Positions 6,646-16,426 of a stretch of DNA of 64,000 nucleotides are shown one piece after another (within the stretch, counting starts at the first letter, position 1; each line of letters starts with the position of its first letter). The notes beneath the pieces were generated by a model. It made no database searches. It saw only the letters and a list, made by a program, of their open reading frames with translations, and was not told the origin of the DNA. The stretch spans positions 62,001 to 126,000 of the forward strand of contig JANPCX010000008.1 in NCBI GenBank assembly GCA_031431125.1, given 5' to 3'. Origin of the DNA: JANPCX01 sp031431125 (GTDB lineage: Bacteria; Pseudomonadota; Gammaproteobacteria; Burkholderiales; Burkholderiaceae_C). The position numbers and the translations under genes were made by a program.

Positions 6646-9243
6646 ATGCTTGCTGCCTACCGCCAACACATTGCCGAGCGCGCCACCCTGGGCATTCCGC
6701 CCCTGCCGCTGTCAGCCAAACAAACGGCTGAGCTGATTGAGCTGCTCAAGGCACCCCCCGCAGGCGAAGAACAAACGCTGGTGGACCTCATCACCCACCG
6801 CGTGCCCGCCGGTGTGGACGACGCCGCCAAGGTCAAAGCCAGCTACCTCGCCGCCGTGGCCCATGGCACCGAGGTGTGCAAGCTCATCAGCCGCGAAAAA
6901 GCCACCGAACTGCTGGGCACCATGCTGGGTGGCTACAACATCAGCCCTCTGGTGGATCTGCTGGACGACGCCAAAGTGGCTGCGGTGGCCGCCCAAGGCC
7001 TCAAGCACACGCTCTTGATGTTCGACCAGTTCCACGACGTGAAGGAAAAAGCCGACAAAGGCAATGCGCACGCCAAAGCGGTGCTGCAAAGCTGGGCCGA
7101 TGCCGAGTGGTTCACCTCCAAGCCCGAGGTGCCCAAGAGCATCACCGTCAGCATTTTGAAAGTGGGCGGCGAAACCAATACCGACGACCTCTCCCCCGCC
7201 CCCGACGCCTGGAGCCGCCCCGACATTCCACTGCACGCCCTGGCGATGCTGAAGAACAAACGCGACGGCATCACGCCGGAAGAAGACGGCAAACGCGGCC
7301 CGGTCAAGTTCATCGAAGACTTGCGCAAGCGCGGCAACCTCGTCGCTTATGTGGGCGATGTGGTGGGCACGGGCTCCAGCCGCAAGTCGGCCACCAACTC
7401 GGTGCTGTGGTTCACCGGTGAAGACATCCCCTTCGTACCGAACAAACGGTTCGGCGGTGTTTGCCTGGGCGCCAAAATTGCGCCCATCTTCTACAACACC
7501 ATGGAAGACGCTGGCGCCCTGCCGATTGAGCTGGACGTCAGCCAAATGAACATGGGCGACGTGGTCGAGCTGCGCCCCTACGAAGGCAAGGCGCTGAAAG
7601 ACGGCCAAGTGATCGCCGAATTTTCTGTTAAGAGCGAGGTGCTGTTTGATGAAGTGCGCGCTGGTGGCCGCATTCCCCTCATCATTGGCCGCGGCCTGAC
7701 CACCAAAGCGCGCGAAGCGCTGGGCCTGCCGACTTCCACCTTGTTCCGTTTGCCCCAAGTTCCCACCGACACCAAAAAAGGCTTCACCCTGGGTCAAAAA
7801 ATGGTCGGTCGTGCCTGCGGATTGCCTGTGATCAATGGCAATCAGCAAGGCGTGCGCCCCGGCACCTATTGCGAACCGCGCATGACCTCGGTGGGCTCGC
7901 AAGACACCACAGGCCCGATGACACGCGACGAACTCAAAGACCTGGCCTGCCTGGGCTTCAGTGCCGACCTGGTGATGCAGAGTTTCTGCCACACCGCCGC
8001 CTATCCCAAGCCGGTGGACGTGAAGATGCACCACGAGTTGCCCGACTTCATCAGCACGCGGGGCGGCATCAGCCTGCGCCCGGGTGACGGCGTGATTCAC
8101 TCTTGGCTCAACCGCTTGCTCTTGCCTGACACCGTGGGCACCGGAGGCGACAGCCACACCCGCTTCCCGATTGGCATCAGCTTCCCCGCAGGCTCGGGCT
8201 TGGTGGCATTTGCAGCAGCCACCGGCGTGATGCCGCTGGACATGCCCGAGAGCGTGCTGGTTCGCTTCAAGGGCAGCATGCAGCCGGGTGTGACCTTGCG
8301 CGATTTGGTGAATGCCATTCCGCTTTACGCCATCAAGGCGGGCTTGTTGACGGTCGAGAAGAAGGGCAAGAAAAACATTTTCTCCGGCCGCATTCTGGAA
8401 ATCGAAGGCCTGCCTGATTTAAAAGTGGAGCAAGCCTTTGAACTCAGCGATGCCTCCGCCGAACGTTCCGCCGCCGGTTGCACCGTGCACCTGAACAAAG
8501 AGCCGATTCAGGAGTACATCAACAGCAACATCACGCTGATGAAGAACATGATCGCCAACGGTTATGCCGATGCCCGCACCTTGGCACGCCGCATTGCGGC
8601 GCAAGAAGCCTGGCTCGCCCAACCCGAGCTGCTCAAAGGCGATGCAGACGCCGATTACGCCGCCGTGATCGAGATTGACCTGGCCGACATCCACGAGCCC
8701 ATCGTCGCTTGTCCCAACGACCCTGACGATGTCAAAACCTTGAGCGAAGTCGCCGGTGCCAAGATCGACGAAGTTTTCATCGGAAGCTGCATGACCAACA
8801 TTGGCCACTTCCGCGCTGCTTCCAAATTGTTGGAGAACAAACGCGACATCCCCGTCAAACTTTGGGTGGCACCACCCACGAAGATGGACGCGCAGCAGCT
8901 TTCTGAGGAAGGCCACTACGGCGTGCTCGGTACCGCCGGTGCCCGCATGGAAATGCCGGGTTGCAGCTTGTGCATGGGCAACCAGGCCCAGGTGAAAGAA
9001 GGCGCCACGGTGTTCTCCACCAGCACCCGCAACTTCCCCAACCGTTTGGGCAAGAACGCCAATGTGTACCTGGGTTCGGCCGAACTCGCGGCCATCTGCG
9101 CACGCTTGGGCCGCATTCCGACCAAGGCCGAGTACCTCACCGACATGGGTGTGCTCACGGCGGATAGCAGCAAGATTTACCAATACCTCAACTTTGACAA
9201 GATCGGGGAGTACGCCGACAAAGCCAAGACCGTGACGGCTTGA
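6646..9243 (+). CDS. acnB: Aconitate hydratase B
   Basis: Bifunctional aconitase/2-methylisocitrate dehydratase type B, converting citrate to isocitrate in the TCA cycle. It has 865 aa, the same length as E. coli AcnB, with AcnB-specific domain order: N-terminal HEAT-like region (about 1-155), swivel domain with GETNTDDLSPAPDAWSRPDIP (about 175-195), then the Fe-S catalytic domains. Cluster cysteines lie in GSCMTNIGHF and MPGCSLCMGNQ near the C-terminus. A GGAG ribosome site precedes the ATG at 6646. Followed by a strong terminator. Confidence 0.97.
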   Translation: MLAAYRQHIAERATLGIPPLPLSAKQTAELIELLKAPPAGEEQTLVDLITHRVPAGVDDAAKVKASYLAAVAHGTEVCKLISREKATELLGTMLGGYNISPLVDLLDDAKVAAVAAQGLKHTLLMFDQFHDVKEKADKGNAHAKAVLQSWADAEWFTSKPEVPKSITVSILKVGGETNTDDLSPAPDAWSRPDIPLHALAMLKNKRDGITPEEDGKRGPVKFIEDLRKRGNLVAYVGDVVGTGSSRKSATNSVLWFTGEDIPFVPNKRFGGVCLGAKIAPIFYNTMEDAGALPIELDVSQMNMGDVVELRPYEGKALKDGQVIAEFSVKSEVLFDEVRAGGRIPLIIGRGLTTKAREALGLPTSTLFRLPQVPTDTKKGFTLGQKMVGRACGLPVINGNQQGVRPGTYCEPRMTSVGSQDTTGPMTRDELKDLACLGFSADLVMQSFCHTAAYPKPVDVKMHHELPDFISTRGGISLRPGDGVIHSWLNRLLLPDTVGTGGDSHTRFPIGISFPAGSGLVAFAAATGVMPLDMPESVLVRFKGSMQPGVTLRDLVNAIPLYAIKAGLLTVEKKGKKNIFSGRILEIEGLPDLKVEQAFELSDASAERSAAGCTVHLNKEPIQEYINSNITLMKNMIANGYADARTLARRIAAQEAWLAQPELLKGDADADYAAVIEIDLADIHEPIVACPNDPDDVKTLSEVAGAKIDEVFIGSCMTNIGHFRAASKLLENKRDIPVKLWVAPPTKMDAQQLSEEGHYGVLGTAGARMEMPGCSLCMGNQAQVKEGATVFSTSTRNFPNRLGKNANVYLGSAELAAICARLGRIPTKAEYLTDMGVLTADSSKIYQYLNFDKIGEYADKAKTVTA

Positions 9244-9268
9244 TCGGCGGCTTTTTGCCCTCTCATCC

Positions 9269-9294
9269 AAGCGGCCTTCGGGCCGCTTTTTTTT
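9269..9294 (+). terminator. Rho-independent terminator of acnB
   Basis: Perfect 8-bp stem AAGCGGCC/GGCCGCTT with a TTCG tetraloop and a run of T, 25 nt after the acnB stop. Confidence 0.93.
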
Positions 9295-9396
9295 ACCTGA
9301 ATGCCTGCACCCGTCAACCGTTGTATCCAACACTCGCCAGCATTTCCCCAGTTTTCCCCCCTGGTCCGGCACGCTGCCCTCCCCTACACTGCCACG

Positions 9397-11097
9397 ATGC
9401 AGCCCGCAGCACACACCCACAATGGCCCGTCGCCGTCCTCGCAGCAAGTCATGGTTCACCACCTGCGCCAGGCCTTGTTGTGGCCCTTGCGGCTGATCCC
9501 CGACACGCTCAGGGAGGACTCCGAGAAGTACCAGGCCCCTTGGCAGCGTCTGCGTGACCTGGGCGACGCCTCCCCATGGCGCGAGCATGTCGATGAGTAC
9601 AACGGGGCCTCGGGCGGTTTCAAAGAGCGTCATTACAACGAGTTCGTCACCTTCTTGCCCTATGTGCAGCGTTTTCTCTACGGAGAAGGTCGTGCTGGGC
9701 AACACAGCGGGGACGGCAGCAGTGGCTCACCGATGCGTGTGTTTCGTCGACGTGACATCGCGGCCGTGCGCCTCGTAGCGCGTCCTGGTGACGCGCCCAT
9801 CACGCTGCAAGTCGTGCATGTCGACCTGTACTTCTTTTTCGGCGTCGACATTGTCTTGCTCAATGTCGAGGTGGCGGCCGACAACTTGCCGCTGGCGCTG
9901 GCCCAAGAGCTGATGTACCGTTTCGGCCGCGCCTACCCGGCTGGCTGGGGCGTTGATGGGCAAGCCCTGCACTGCCTGGCCGAAGTGGAGTGGCTGGCAG
10001 CCGATGGCAGTGTGCTGTCGCGCAGCGACGCCCAATCGCAAGCCGCCTTTCTGGCCCACGTGGCCGAACACCGTGCGCCGCGTATTTCGGCGCACTGGGA
10101 CTTTGTGCTCGCCCCCTTGGTCAACCACCATTCCACTGCGACGGGAGCATTGCGCTACCGGCAGATCGAGTACTACCGCATGCCCATGATGGCCTACCTG
10201 GCCGTGGACGAGCCGCGGCAGCTCAGTCGCGCTGATTTCGTACGCCTCGGCCTGGTCACTGGCGGCGTGGATGCCTCGTCGGGCACCGACCCCGCTTTGC
10301 CTCACAGCGAACAACACCTTGCCGACTTTGAGCAGCAGTTTTGTTATGACCGATTTTGGCTAGACGGTGGCGCCGCCCCCAATACCCGGTACTTGTGCTC
10401 GGGCCTGGCGCTGGTGGTCATTGGTGATGCACAAAGCGAGTTTTACCGCTGCGGTGAGCGGGGTGTGTTGGCCCAGTTTCGCCACCAGCACTTCCTACTT
10501 TTTCTGATCGCCCATTTTCAAAAAGCCACACTGCTGATGTACTCCGACCAGCTGGCTGAGGCACTGACTGCGCTCGATGTGAGGCGACCTGGAAGCGTCA
10601 AACGCTTCAAACGCATCATCCGCGCGACCTACGTGGGCTTCTTGGGTTTCACGCACCGCTATTGGTTCCACGAGGTCAGTGAGCAGGCCCACGTGAAGGC
10701 CCTGTTTCACCTGTGTACCCGACATCTGCAGATTGACGGCGTGTATGAAGAAGTCAAAGAGCGCATCCGCGACATGAACGCCTATTTGGACGCAGACTCG
10801 CTGCGCCGCCAGGCCAATACCGTGGTGCGCCTGACCGTGGTCACCATCTTCGGCCTGATCGGCACCGTCACCACCGGCTTTCTGGGCATGAACCTGATTG
10901 CCGACGCGGATGCGCCCTTGTGGCAACGGGTGGCGATGTTCTTTGCTGTTCTGGTTCCGGCCATAGGCTTGACCATGTACACCATGGTCAAGTCCAAACG
11001 CCTGTCTGACTTCTTGGATGTGGTCTCCGACGAGCGACTGTCCGTTTGGACCAAAACGAAAGCTTTTTTTGCGGTGTGGGGTCGCGATCCGATCTAG
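9397..11097 (+). CDS. CorA-like inner-membrane cation transporter with long N-terminal domain
   Basis: 566 aa from the ATG at 9397 (another at 9451). The large soluble N-terminal region (about 1-470) ends in a helical stretch, then two closely spaced membrane helices near the C-terminus. Helix 1 ends GTVTTGFLGMNLIAD, matching the Gly-Met-Asn signature of the CorA Mg2+/Co2+ channel family. A basic tail follows helix 2. The soluble domain is longer and more divergent than in typical CorA (about 320 aa), so the ion and mechanism remain open. Stands alone after the acnB terminator. Confidence 0.7.
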   Translation: MQPAAHTHNGPSPSSQQVMVHHLRQALLWPLRLIPDTLREDSEKYQAPWQRLRDLGDASPWREHVDEYNGASGGFKERHYNEFVTFLPYVQRFLYGEGRAGQHSGDGSSGSPMRVFRRRDIAAVRLVARPGDAPITLQVVHVDLYFFFGVDIVLLNVEVAADNLPLALAQELMYRFGRAYPAGWGVDGQALHCLAEVEWLAADGSVLSRSDAQSQAAFLAHVAEHRAPRISAHWDFVLAPLVNHHSTATGALRYRQIEYYRMPMMAYLAVDEPRQLSRADFVRLGLVTGGVDASSGTDPALPHSEQHLADFEQQFCYDRFWLDGGAAPNTRYLCSGLALVVIGDAQSEFYRCGERGVLAQFRHQHFLLFLIAHFQKATLLMYSDQLAEALTALDVRRPGSVKRFKRIIRATYVGFLGFTHRYWFHEVSEQAHVKALFHLCTRHLQIDGVYEEVKERIRDMNAYLDADSLRRQANTVVRLTVVTIFGLIGTVTTGFLGMNLIADADAPLWQRVAMFFAVLVPAIGLTMYTMVKSKRLSDFLDVVSDERLSVWTKTKAFFAVWGRDPI

Positions 11098-11272
11098 TGT
11101 CCTGTCGCAGTAGTAGCCCCCCCGTTGGAGCGCCCTCTTTTCCTTGCCGAGGCCTCCCCCTCGAAACGCCCGGCAGGGGGAGTGTCAAAGAAGGACTTGG
11201 TTTTCAGAATGGCGATCAGCCGATGGCAACTCGTGCCAAAGGCAACAACCATTCATCCTCAAGGAGAAAATC

Positions 11273-11638
11273 ATGTTCAAAAAACTTCTGCTCGCCGTGT
11301 TGGCAGCTGTTTCCATGGCTCTGTTCTCGGCCACCACACTGGCAGCCACCGACATCAACAAAGCGAGCCAGGCTCAGCTGGAAGAAGTCAAAGGCATTGG
11401 TCCGGCCATGTCCACACGCATCTTGGATGAGCGCAAGAAAAGCGCCTTCAAGAATTGGGACGATGTCGTGGAGCGCGTCAAAGGCATAGGCCCCGGCAAC
11501 GCCACCAAGTTTTCTTCGAATGGGCTCACAGTCAACGGAGAAACCTTCACCGCCTCCACCACGGCAACGGCAAAACCAAAGGTCGAAAAAACCAAGGCGG
11601 ATCGGAAATCGACCAAGGACAGCAACACCAAGTCTTGA
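11273..11638 (+). CDS. ComEA-like exported helix-hairpin-helix protein
   Basis: 121 aa. A signal peptide (MFKKLLLAVLAAVSMALFSATTLA) precedes TDINKAS and two helix-hairpin-helix turns, VKGIGPAMSTRIL and VKGIGPGNATKF. This is the arrangement of ComEA-type proteins that bind DNA in the periplasm during natural transformation. The C-terminal 30 residues are a Lys/Thr-rich low-complexity tail that could also contact DNA. AAGGAG lies 7 nt before the ATG. No other competence gene is adjacent. Confidence 0.85.
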   Translation: MFKKLLLAVLAAVSMALFSATTLAATDINKASQAQLEEVKGIGPAMSTRILDERKKSAFKNWDDVVERVKGIGPGNATKFSSNGLTVNGETFTASTTATAKPKVEKTKADRKSTKDSNTKS

Positions 11639-11652
11639 GCGCTGCCCGACAA

Positions 11653-11677
11653 GAGTCGCCGCAGATCGCGGCGACTC
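11653..11677. terminator. Possible bidirectional terminator hairpin
   Basis: Perfect 10-bp stem GAGTCGCCGC/GCGGCGACTC with a 5-nt loop between convergent genes (ComEA-like and LapD-like). No T-run on either side, so function as a terminator is uncertain. Confidence 0.35.
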
Positions 11678-11779
11678 GCCTCCAGCAGACTGGCACCCCG
11701 GCGCCCTTCAATCCGCTTGTCTTTCAGCACCGCTGCATTGATCACCGGTCGGTACGGCGCATCGATCTAAGCGCCGGGT

Positions 11780-13711
11780 TCACAAGCGCAACAAGTCCCC
11801 TCGTTTGGCGCTGGCCCAGGGTCCAGTGGTGGCGTCAACGCCAAGCGCCCAGAGCGCTTGCGCGTGGCTGTCGTGGACCACACCTTCAGCCATGACCTGC
11901 GCACCCAAGCCATGCAACATGGTGGCCAAACCGCGCACGAAAAGACTGCGCTGGGTATCATCTTCGATGTCAGCAACCACCGCGGCGTCGAGCTTCACAT
12001 AGTTCAAACCCAATTCAAACAGACGCGGCACACGCTCCAAACGTTCACCCGCATGCTCCAGGCCCAAACGCACGCCCAAGGGACGCAGTTGCCGTCCCAG
12101 TTCCTGCAAAGCTTCAAAGTGCTCCAGCGCCGCCGCTTCCGGCAACTCGACCGACAGCTGAGCCGCCGCGCCAGGAGACGCTTGCAACAAGGAGCGCAAA
12201 CGGATGGGAAAGGCGCTCTCGGCCAGGGATGCAGCGGAGAGGTTGACGCAGCGCGGCAGACCGTCGGCCGCAATGGCCTGCAAAGCCAAAGCGGCGGCGC
12301 GTTCGTCGATGTGCGCTGTCAGCCGAGCCCGCAGCGCCAGGGGCAACCAGCGCGCGGCCGAAACAAAAGGCCCTGCCGGGTCCAGTTGCATTCGCAAAGG
12401 GCATTCCAAATGCACGAGTTGGTGCGCTGGGTCGAGCACCGGGAAGGCCACGAGTTGCAACCTGTCTTGCGCCAACGCGCTGTGGATGGCTTGGCGCCAA
12501 GCCACTTCACCGAGCATGGCCGGAGCGTTCACCGTATCGTCGCCGAGCGCCACGGAAAATCCGCCTTGGCTTTCTGCGGATGCCAGCGCCGCATCTGCCG
12601 CGCTCATGTGCTGCGGCAAAGGCCGCTCGCTGTGCATTTCCACCGCACCGGCGACAACGGCAATGTCGGCACCGAGTGCAGGCAACACGGCTCGCAACGC
12701 ATCGACCAAAGCCTTCGCGGTTTCCTGCGCCAAACCACCCACGGGAAGGCACAAGGCAAAGTCACTGCCGTTCAAACGTCCGGTGTGGCAGCTGCTGCTG
12801 CGGTCTTGGTAACTCGCGAGGGCTTGGGCCACGGCCAACAAAACGCGGTCGGTGGTGTCGTGTCCGTGCAAGCGGTTCAGCTCGGCCAGGTTCAGCACAC
12901 GAAGCAGCACCAGGCCCCCATCGGAGCTGCCGTCTTCGCGCTCGCGCAAACCACTGAGCTGGGCCATGAAGTGTTTGCGATTGGATAAACCCGTCAGCCC
13001 GTCGCAATGCGCTTGGTGGCGCAGCGACTGCACTTGTTTGGCCTGCGCTTCAAACACCAACTTCAGGCGAGACACCATGCTGTTCATGGCACGGGTCAAT
13101 CGCTGCATCTCAGGCACACGGGGCTCGGGCACAGTCACAAACTCACCCTGCACCAAAGCGTGAGCCTGCAGCACGGTTTGATCGAGAGGACGGCGAATGC
13201 GCTGCACCAGGGCGCTGGCCACCAATGCGGCCAGCACGCCGACAGCAGCCAGTGCAGCCGCACTCCACAGGCTGGCACGCCAAAGCTCGTCATGGGCATA
13301 GGCGGTTTGGCTGCTCAAGCGCACCGAACCGATCGCCCGCCAACCGTCGGACACCTGGGCCACACCGGGCGCAGAAGCAATGGGCAACATCGAGACAAAC
13401 CAACTGGGCGCGTGACGCGGACGCTGCTCAGCGACGCGTTCGAAGATGGTCTTGCCGTCCACACTTTGCAGCCGAATGGTTTGGTAAAACCCCGTGTCAA
13501 ACTGAGCGGACACCAGCAAGCCCATCAACTCCGCATCCCCCTTTTGCTGGGACAGCACCATGGCCAGGGCGGCTGCGTTGTCGCTGTTCTTGAGATTGAG
13601 CTGGGTTTGCAGCACATCACGCGTGGCCCCCACATGCACGGTGACACTGCCCACAAAAGCCAGCAACAAACTGCCCAGCAGCAGCAGCAAGAGTTGACGT
13701 ATCAGTGACAT
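11780..13711 (-). CDS. LapD-like c-di-GMP receptor with degenerate GGDEF and EAL domains
   Basis: 643 aa inner-membrane protein. Order: TM helix (about 5-27), periplasmic LapD/MoxY-type domain (about 28-150), TM helix (about 155-178), HAMP, GGDEF domain (about 240-395), EAL domain (about 415-640). The diguanylate cyclase signature reads NGSDF instead of GGDEF, and the EAL position reads ECPLR, so both active sites look lost, as in LapD, which senses c-di-GMP and binds the protease LapG through its periplasmic part. The protease gene lies directly upstream on the same strand, 58 nt apart. The ATG at 13711 starts the first helix. Confidence 0.85.
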   Translation of the reverse strand: MSLIRQLLLLLLGSLLLAFVGSVTVHVGATRDVLQTQLNLKNSDNAAALAMVLSQQKGDAELMGLLVSAQFDTGFYQTIRLQSVDGKTIFERVAEQRPRHAPSWFVSMLPIASAPGVAQVSDGWRAIGSVRLSSQTAYAHDELWRASLWSAAALAAVGVLAALVASALVQRIRRPLDQTVLQAHALVQGEFVTVPEPRVPEMQRLTRAMNSMVSRLKLVFEAQAKQVQSLRHQAHCDGLTGLSNRKHFMAQLSGLREREDGSSDGGLVLLRVLNLAELNRLHGHDTTDRVLLAVAQALASYQDRSSSCHTGRLNGSDFALCLPVGGLAQETAKALVDALRAVLPALGADIAVVAGAVEMHSERPLPQHMSAADAALASAESQGGFSVALGDDTVNAPAMLGEVAWRQAIHSALAQDRLQLVAFPVLDPAHQLVHLECPLRMQLDPAGPFVSAARWLPLALRARLTAHIDERAAALALQAIAADGLPRCVNLSAASLAESAFPIRLRSLLQASPGAAAQLSVELPEAAALEHFEALQELGRQLRPLGVRLGLEHAGERLERVPRLFELGLNYVKLDAAVVADIEDDTQRSLFVRGLATMLHGLGAQVMAEGVVHDSHAQALWALGVDATTGPWASAKRGDLLRL

Positions 13712-13769
13712 GGTGGCTCCTTGATGGCTACTTTGGCGTGCTCGATCGGGACAGCAAACGTGGTCAATC

Positions 13770-14546
13770 TCATTGGAACCCCTCCGCCTTGGCCTTGGCC
13801 AGCAAATCACGCCAGCGCGACAAGCGTGCCACCGGATCACCGCTCGCCGCTTGGCTGCCCACACCTTGCCACAAACCTTCGCTGTTGAAACTGAACACAG
13901 GGGATAAATCGGGACGGCGCGATGCAGCTCTGACTTCGCTCACCAGATTGTCCAAAATAAATGGTTCTGCATTGGCGGACTCATAGTAGGCCAGCACCAT
14001 ATGGGCTTGAGTCGGGCCGCCCGCCCCGCCCAATTGCGCCCTGACGTACACCAAACGCAGTTTGGTCACAGGCACCCCCAAACCGAGCAAGCTGAAGTAT
14101 TTGGCGATGGCATAGTCTTCGCAATCGCCCGCCCCTTTGTCCAACATTTCCAACGGCGTGGCCCAGTAGTCGGCTTGACCCCAAATGTCGATGTCGTCTC
14201 GAAACAGCACCCGGCGGTTGAAGAACTCGTTCACTCCGCGCAGCTTGCCTGCTTCATCCGCGCCCTGAAGTTCTGCATGCAAGCTTTGTAAGGCGCGAGC
14301 CCCTGCCACCGCGCGCGGGCCCATTTTGGCCGCTGCTGCCAGGGTACGGTCAACGTCCCAAGCCCCACCGCAAACCGACAAGACGGTGAGCACAAAGGCA
14401 ACAAAGCCGGCCTGCCATGGCTGCGGTAACCAAGGCAGCAGCTGACGCCCGGCGGCTTGCCGAGGCATCAGTTCAAGGCCGACGGTCATGGGGTTGGGCA
14501 GCGGCAGCAATGTTTGAAACCCTGTTTTCGTCCATTGTCGTGTCAT
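13770..14546 (-). CDS. LapG-like periplasmic transglutaminase-like cysteine proteinase
   Basis: 258 aa from the ATG at 14546 (14489 also possible). A hydrophobic N-terminal segment (WQAGFVAFVLTVLSVCGGA) directs export. The catalytic triad of the bacterial transglutaminase-like cysteine proteinase family is visible: Cys in GAGDCEDYAIAKYFSL, His in TQAHMVLAYY and Asp in FILDNL. LapG cleaves the N-terminus of large RTX adhesins to release biofilm cells unless held by c-di-GMP-bound LapD. The neighbouring LapD-like gene and a TolC-family gene divergent from it support this role. No adhesin gene is in the window. Confidence 0.85.
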   Translation of the reverse strand: MTRQWTKTGFQTLLPLPNPMTVGLELMPRQAAGRQLLPWLPQPWQAGFVAFVLTVLSVCGGAWDVDRTLAAAAKMGPRAVAGARALQSLHAELQGADEAGKLRGVNEFFNRRVLFRDDIDIWGQADYWATPLEMLDKGAGDCEDYAIAKYFSLLGLGVPVTKLRLVYVRAQLGGAGGPTQAHMVLAYYESANAEPFILDNLVSEVRAASRRPDLSPVFSFNSEGLWQGVGSQAASGDPVARLSRWRDLLAKAKAEGFQ

Positions 14547-14827
14547 CTTGACCACAGCCAAGATGCCCTGACAGGGGCACCGCATGATTAGCAGACTGCT
14601 GTGCACGGGCAGGCACGACGTTTGTGAAATACTACCGGCCTGCCCCCCTAACAAAGGGGGGTTTGCAAACCGGTCGGCTTACGTTAGAGACCTAAACTCG
14701 GCGCGGTCCACAGTTGATTGCGGCGTACACAGTGAGATTCCGGCGCTTGCCGTTTTCAGTGAACCGCTAAACGACTGAAATTGGTTCTGCAATCAATCCT
14801 TCTGACTTAACAACTCTCACATCGCCC

Positions 14828-16315
14828 ATGAAACTTTCTCCTTTGCTCCCGAATATGGTTGTCTCGGCCCTGGCATTGATGTTGACCGTGAGCCCCGCGC
14901 ATGCGCAGGTGGACGGCGCGCTGAAGAAAAGTGTGGAGGCTGCACTTGCGACCAACCCCGATGTGGCGGCAAAACTCAATGCCTACAAAGCGTCGAACGA
15001 TGCGATTGATGTCGCGCGTGCCGGTTGGTTGCCTCGTGTGGACTTGTTTGCAGGCGTGGGCCGTGAGAACGACCGAATCAAAACCCGCAACCCGCAGTCC
15101 GACACGGTGAGCCGCCACGGCCTTGGTTTGTCGTTGACACAAGTGCTGTGGGATGGCTTGGGCACAAGAAACGAAGTGACGCGTACCGGGCACGAACGTT
15201 TGGCACGTTACTTTGAACTGATCGACACCACCGAACAAACCGCACTGGAAGCCGCCCGCGCTCACTACGACGTGCTTCGATTCCGCCGGTTGGTTCAACT
15301 GGCCGAAGACAACTACGTTCAGCACAAATACGCCGCGCTGCAAATTCAGTCGCGCTTCAAAGCCGGCGTCGGCCGGGGCGTAGACGTCGAACAAGCCAAT
15401 GCGCGTTTGGCACTGGCCGAGTCCAATTTGTCCACCGAGCAGGCGAATTTGCATGACGTGATGGCCCGCTACCAGCGTGTGGTGGGCGACGCACCACCGA
15501 ACGGCGCTCCCTTGGCCGCGCCGTTGAAACAAGCCATGCCCGCGTCCGCCAACGAAGCAGTTGGCCTGGCGGTGAATCGCAGCGCAGCTGTGTCAGCCGG
15601 AATTGAAAGCATGCGCGCCGCTCGGGCCGCTGTGGCCAGCCGCGAGTCGGTTTACCAGCCGCGTGTTGAAGCCCGCGTGCGCGGCGAAGGTGGCAAAAAC
15701 TTGGAAGGCATTCGCGAGCAGAGCCGCAATACCACCGCCGAATTGGTATTGAACTGGAACCTCTACAACGGCGGAGCCGATCAGGCACGCGTGCGCCAGC
15801 AGGTCAACGCCATGAGCCAAGCCGCCGACCTGCGCGACAAAGCCTGCCGCGATGTGCGCCAAACCACGGCCATTGCCTACAACGACACGCGCAAGCTCAC
15901 TGAGCAGTTGGCCTACCTTGACCGCAATACCCTGTCGATTGAAAAAGCCCGCGACGCCTACCGCCAGCAGTTCGACATCGGCCAGCGCAGCTTGCTTGAT
16001 TTGCTCAACGCAGAAAACGAGCTGTACACCGCCAAACGTTCGTATGCCAATGCAGAGTACGACCTGGGCATCTCCTACGCTCGCGCCCATGCTGCGATGA
16101 ACCAGTTGCTGGCTCAACTCGGCTTGGCCCGCCCCACACCGAATGAGCCTGCTGCGGACAACTGGTCAGCCGGCCAAGACGCCCCCGGCCGCTGCCCCAC
16201 CACCGCGCTGCCACAAGCCACCACGGCACGCGCAGACTTGGACGCCAGGGCCGAGCGCATTGTGGCCAGCGTGCCTGCTGCGCCTGCGCCGAAACCGGTT
16301 GAGCCTAAGAAGTGA
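14828..16315 (+). CDS. TolC-family outer-membrane channel, type I secretion (LapE/AggA-like)
   Basis: 495 aa. Signal peptide at 1-27 (ends SPAHAQ). The two internally repeated TolC/OEP halves (about 35-225 and 245-440) form a beta-barrel and periplasmic helical tunnel; motifs LTQVLWDGLGTRNEV and LNWNLYNGGADQARV are typical of the repeats. The C-terminal tail after residue 445 is Pro/Ala-rich and disordered. Divergent from lapG/lapD, so it is the probable exit channel for an adhesin controlled by them. The inner-membrane ABC and adaptor genes are not in the window. A strong terminator follows. Confidence 0.88.
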   Translation: MKLSPLLPNMVVSALALMLTVSPAHAQVDGALKKSVEAALATNPDVAAKLNAYKASNDAIDVARAGWLPRVDLFAGVGRENDRIKTRNPQSDTVSRHGLGLSLTQVLWDGLGTRNEVTRTGHERLARYFELIDTTEQTALEAARAHYDVLRFRRLVQLAEDNYVQHKYAALQIQSRFKAGVGRGVDVEQANARLALAESNLSTEQANLHDVMARYQRVVGDAPPNGAPLAAPLKQAMPASANEAVGLAVNRSAAVSAGIESMRAARAAVASRESVYQPRVEARVRGEGGKNLEGIREQSRNTTAELVLNWNLYNGGADQARVRQQVNAMSQAADLRDKACRDVRQTTAIAYNDTRKLTEQLAYLDRNTLSIEKARDAYRQQFDIGQRSLLDLLNAENELYTAKRSYANAEYDLGISYARAHAAMNQLLAQLGLARPTPNEPAADNWSAGQDAPGRCPTTALPQATTARADLDARAERIVASVPAAPAPKPVEPKK

Positions 16316-16340
16316 GCTGAGTCCTCAACGCTCAACAAAA

Positions 16341-16367
16341 AGTCCGCCCGTTGGCGGACTTTTTTTT
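16341..16367 (+). terminator. Rho-independent terminator of the TolC-family gene
   Basis: 8-bp stem AGTCCGCC/GGCGGACT with a CGTT loop and 7-8 T residues, 25 nt after the stop codon. Confidence 0.93.
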
Positions 16368-16426
16368 AGCAACCACGATGCAATCCGCGAACAAGGCTCA
16401 AACGAAGCCACGCACCTCCTTTAGAA

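Noticed and set aside
6712..8157. Leftward open frame of 481 codons opposite acnB
   Set aside because: Antisense shadow of a definite acnB; composition is His/Gln/Ala-rich with no domain.
11858..12988. Rightward open frame of 376 codons opposite the LapD-like gene
   Set aside because: Shadow of the EAL/GGDEF coding frame; no start signal.
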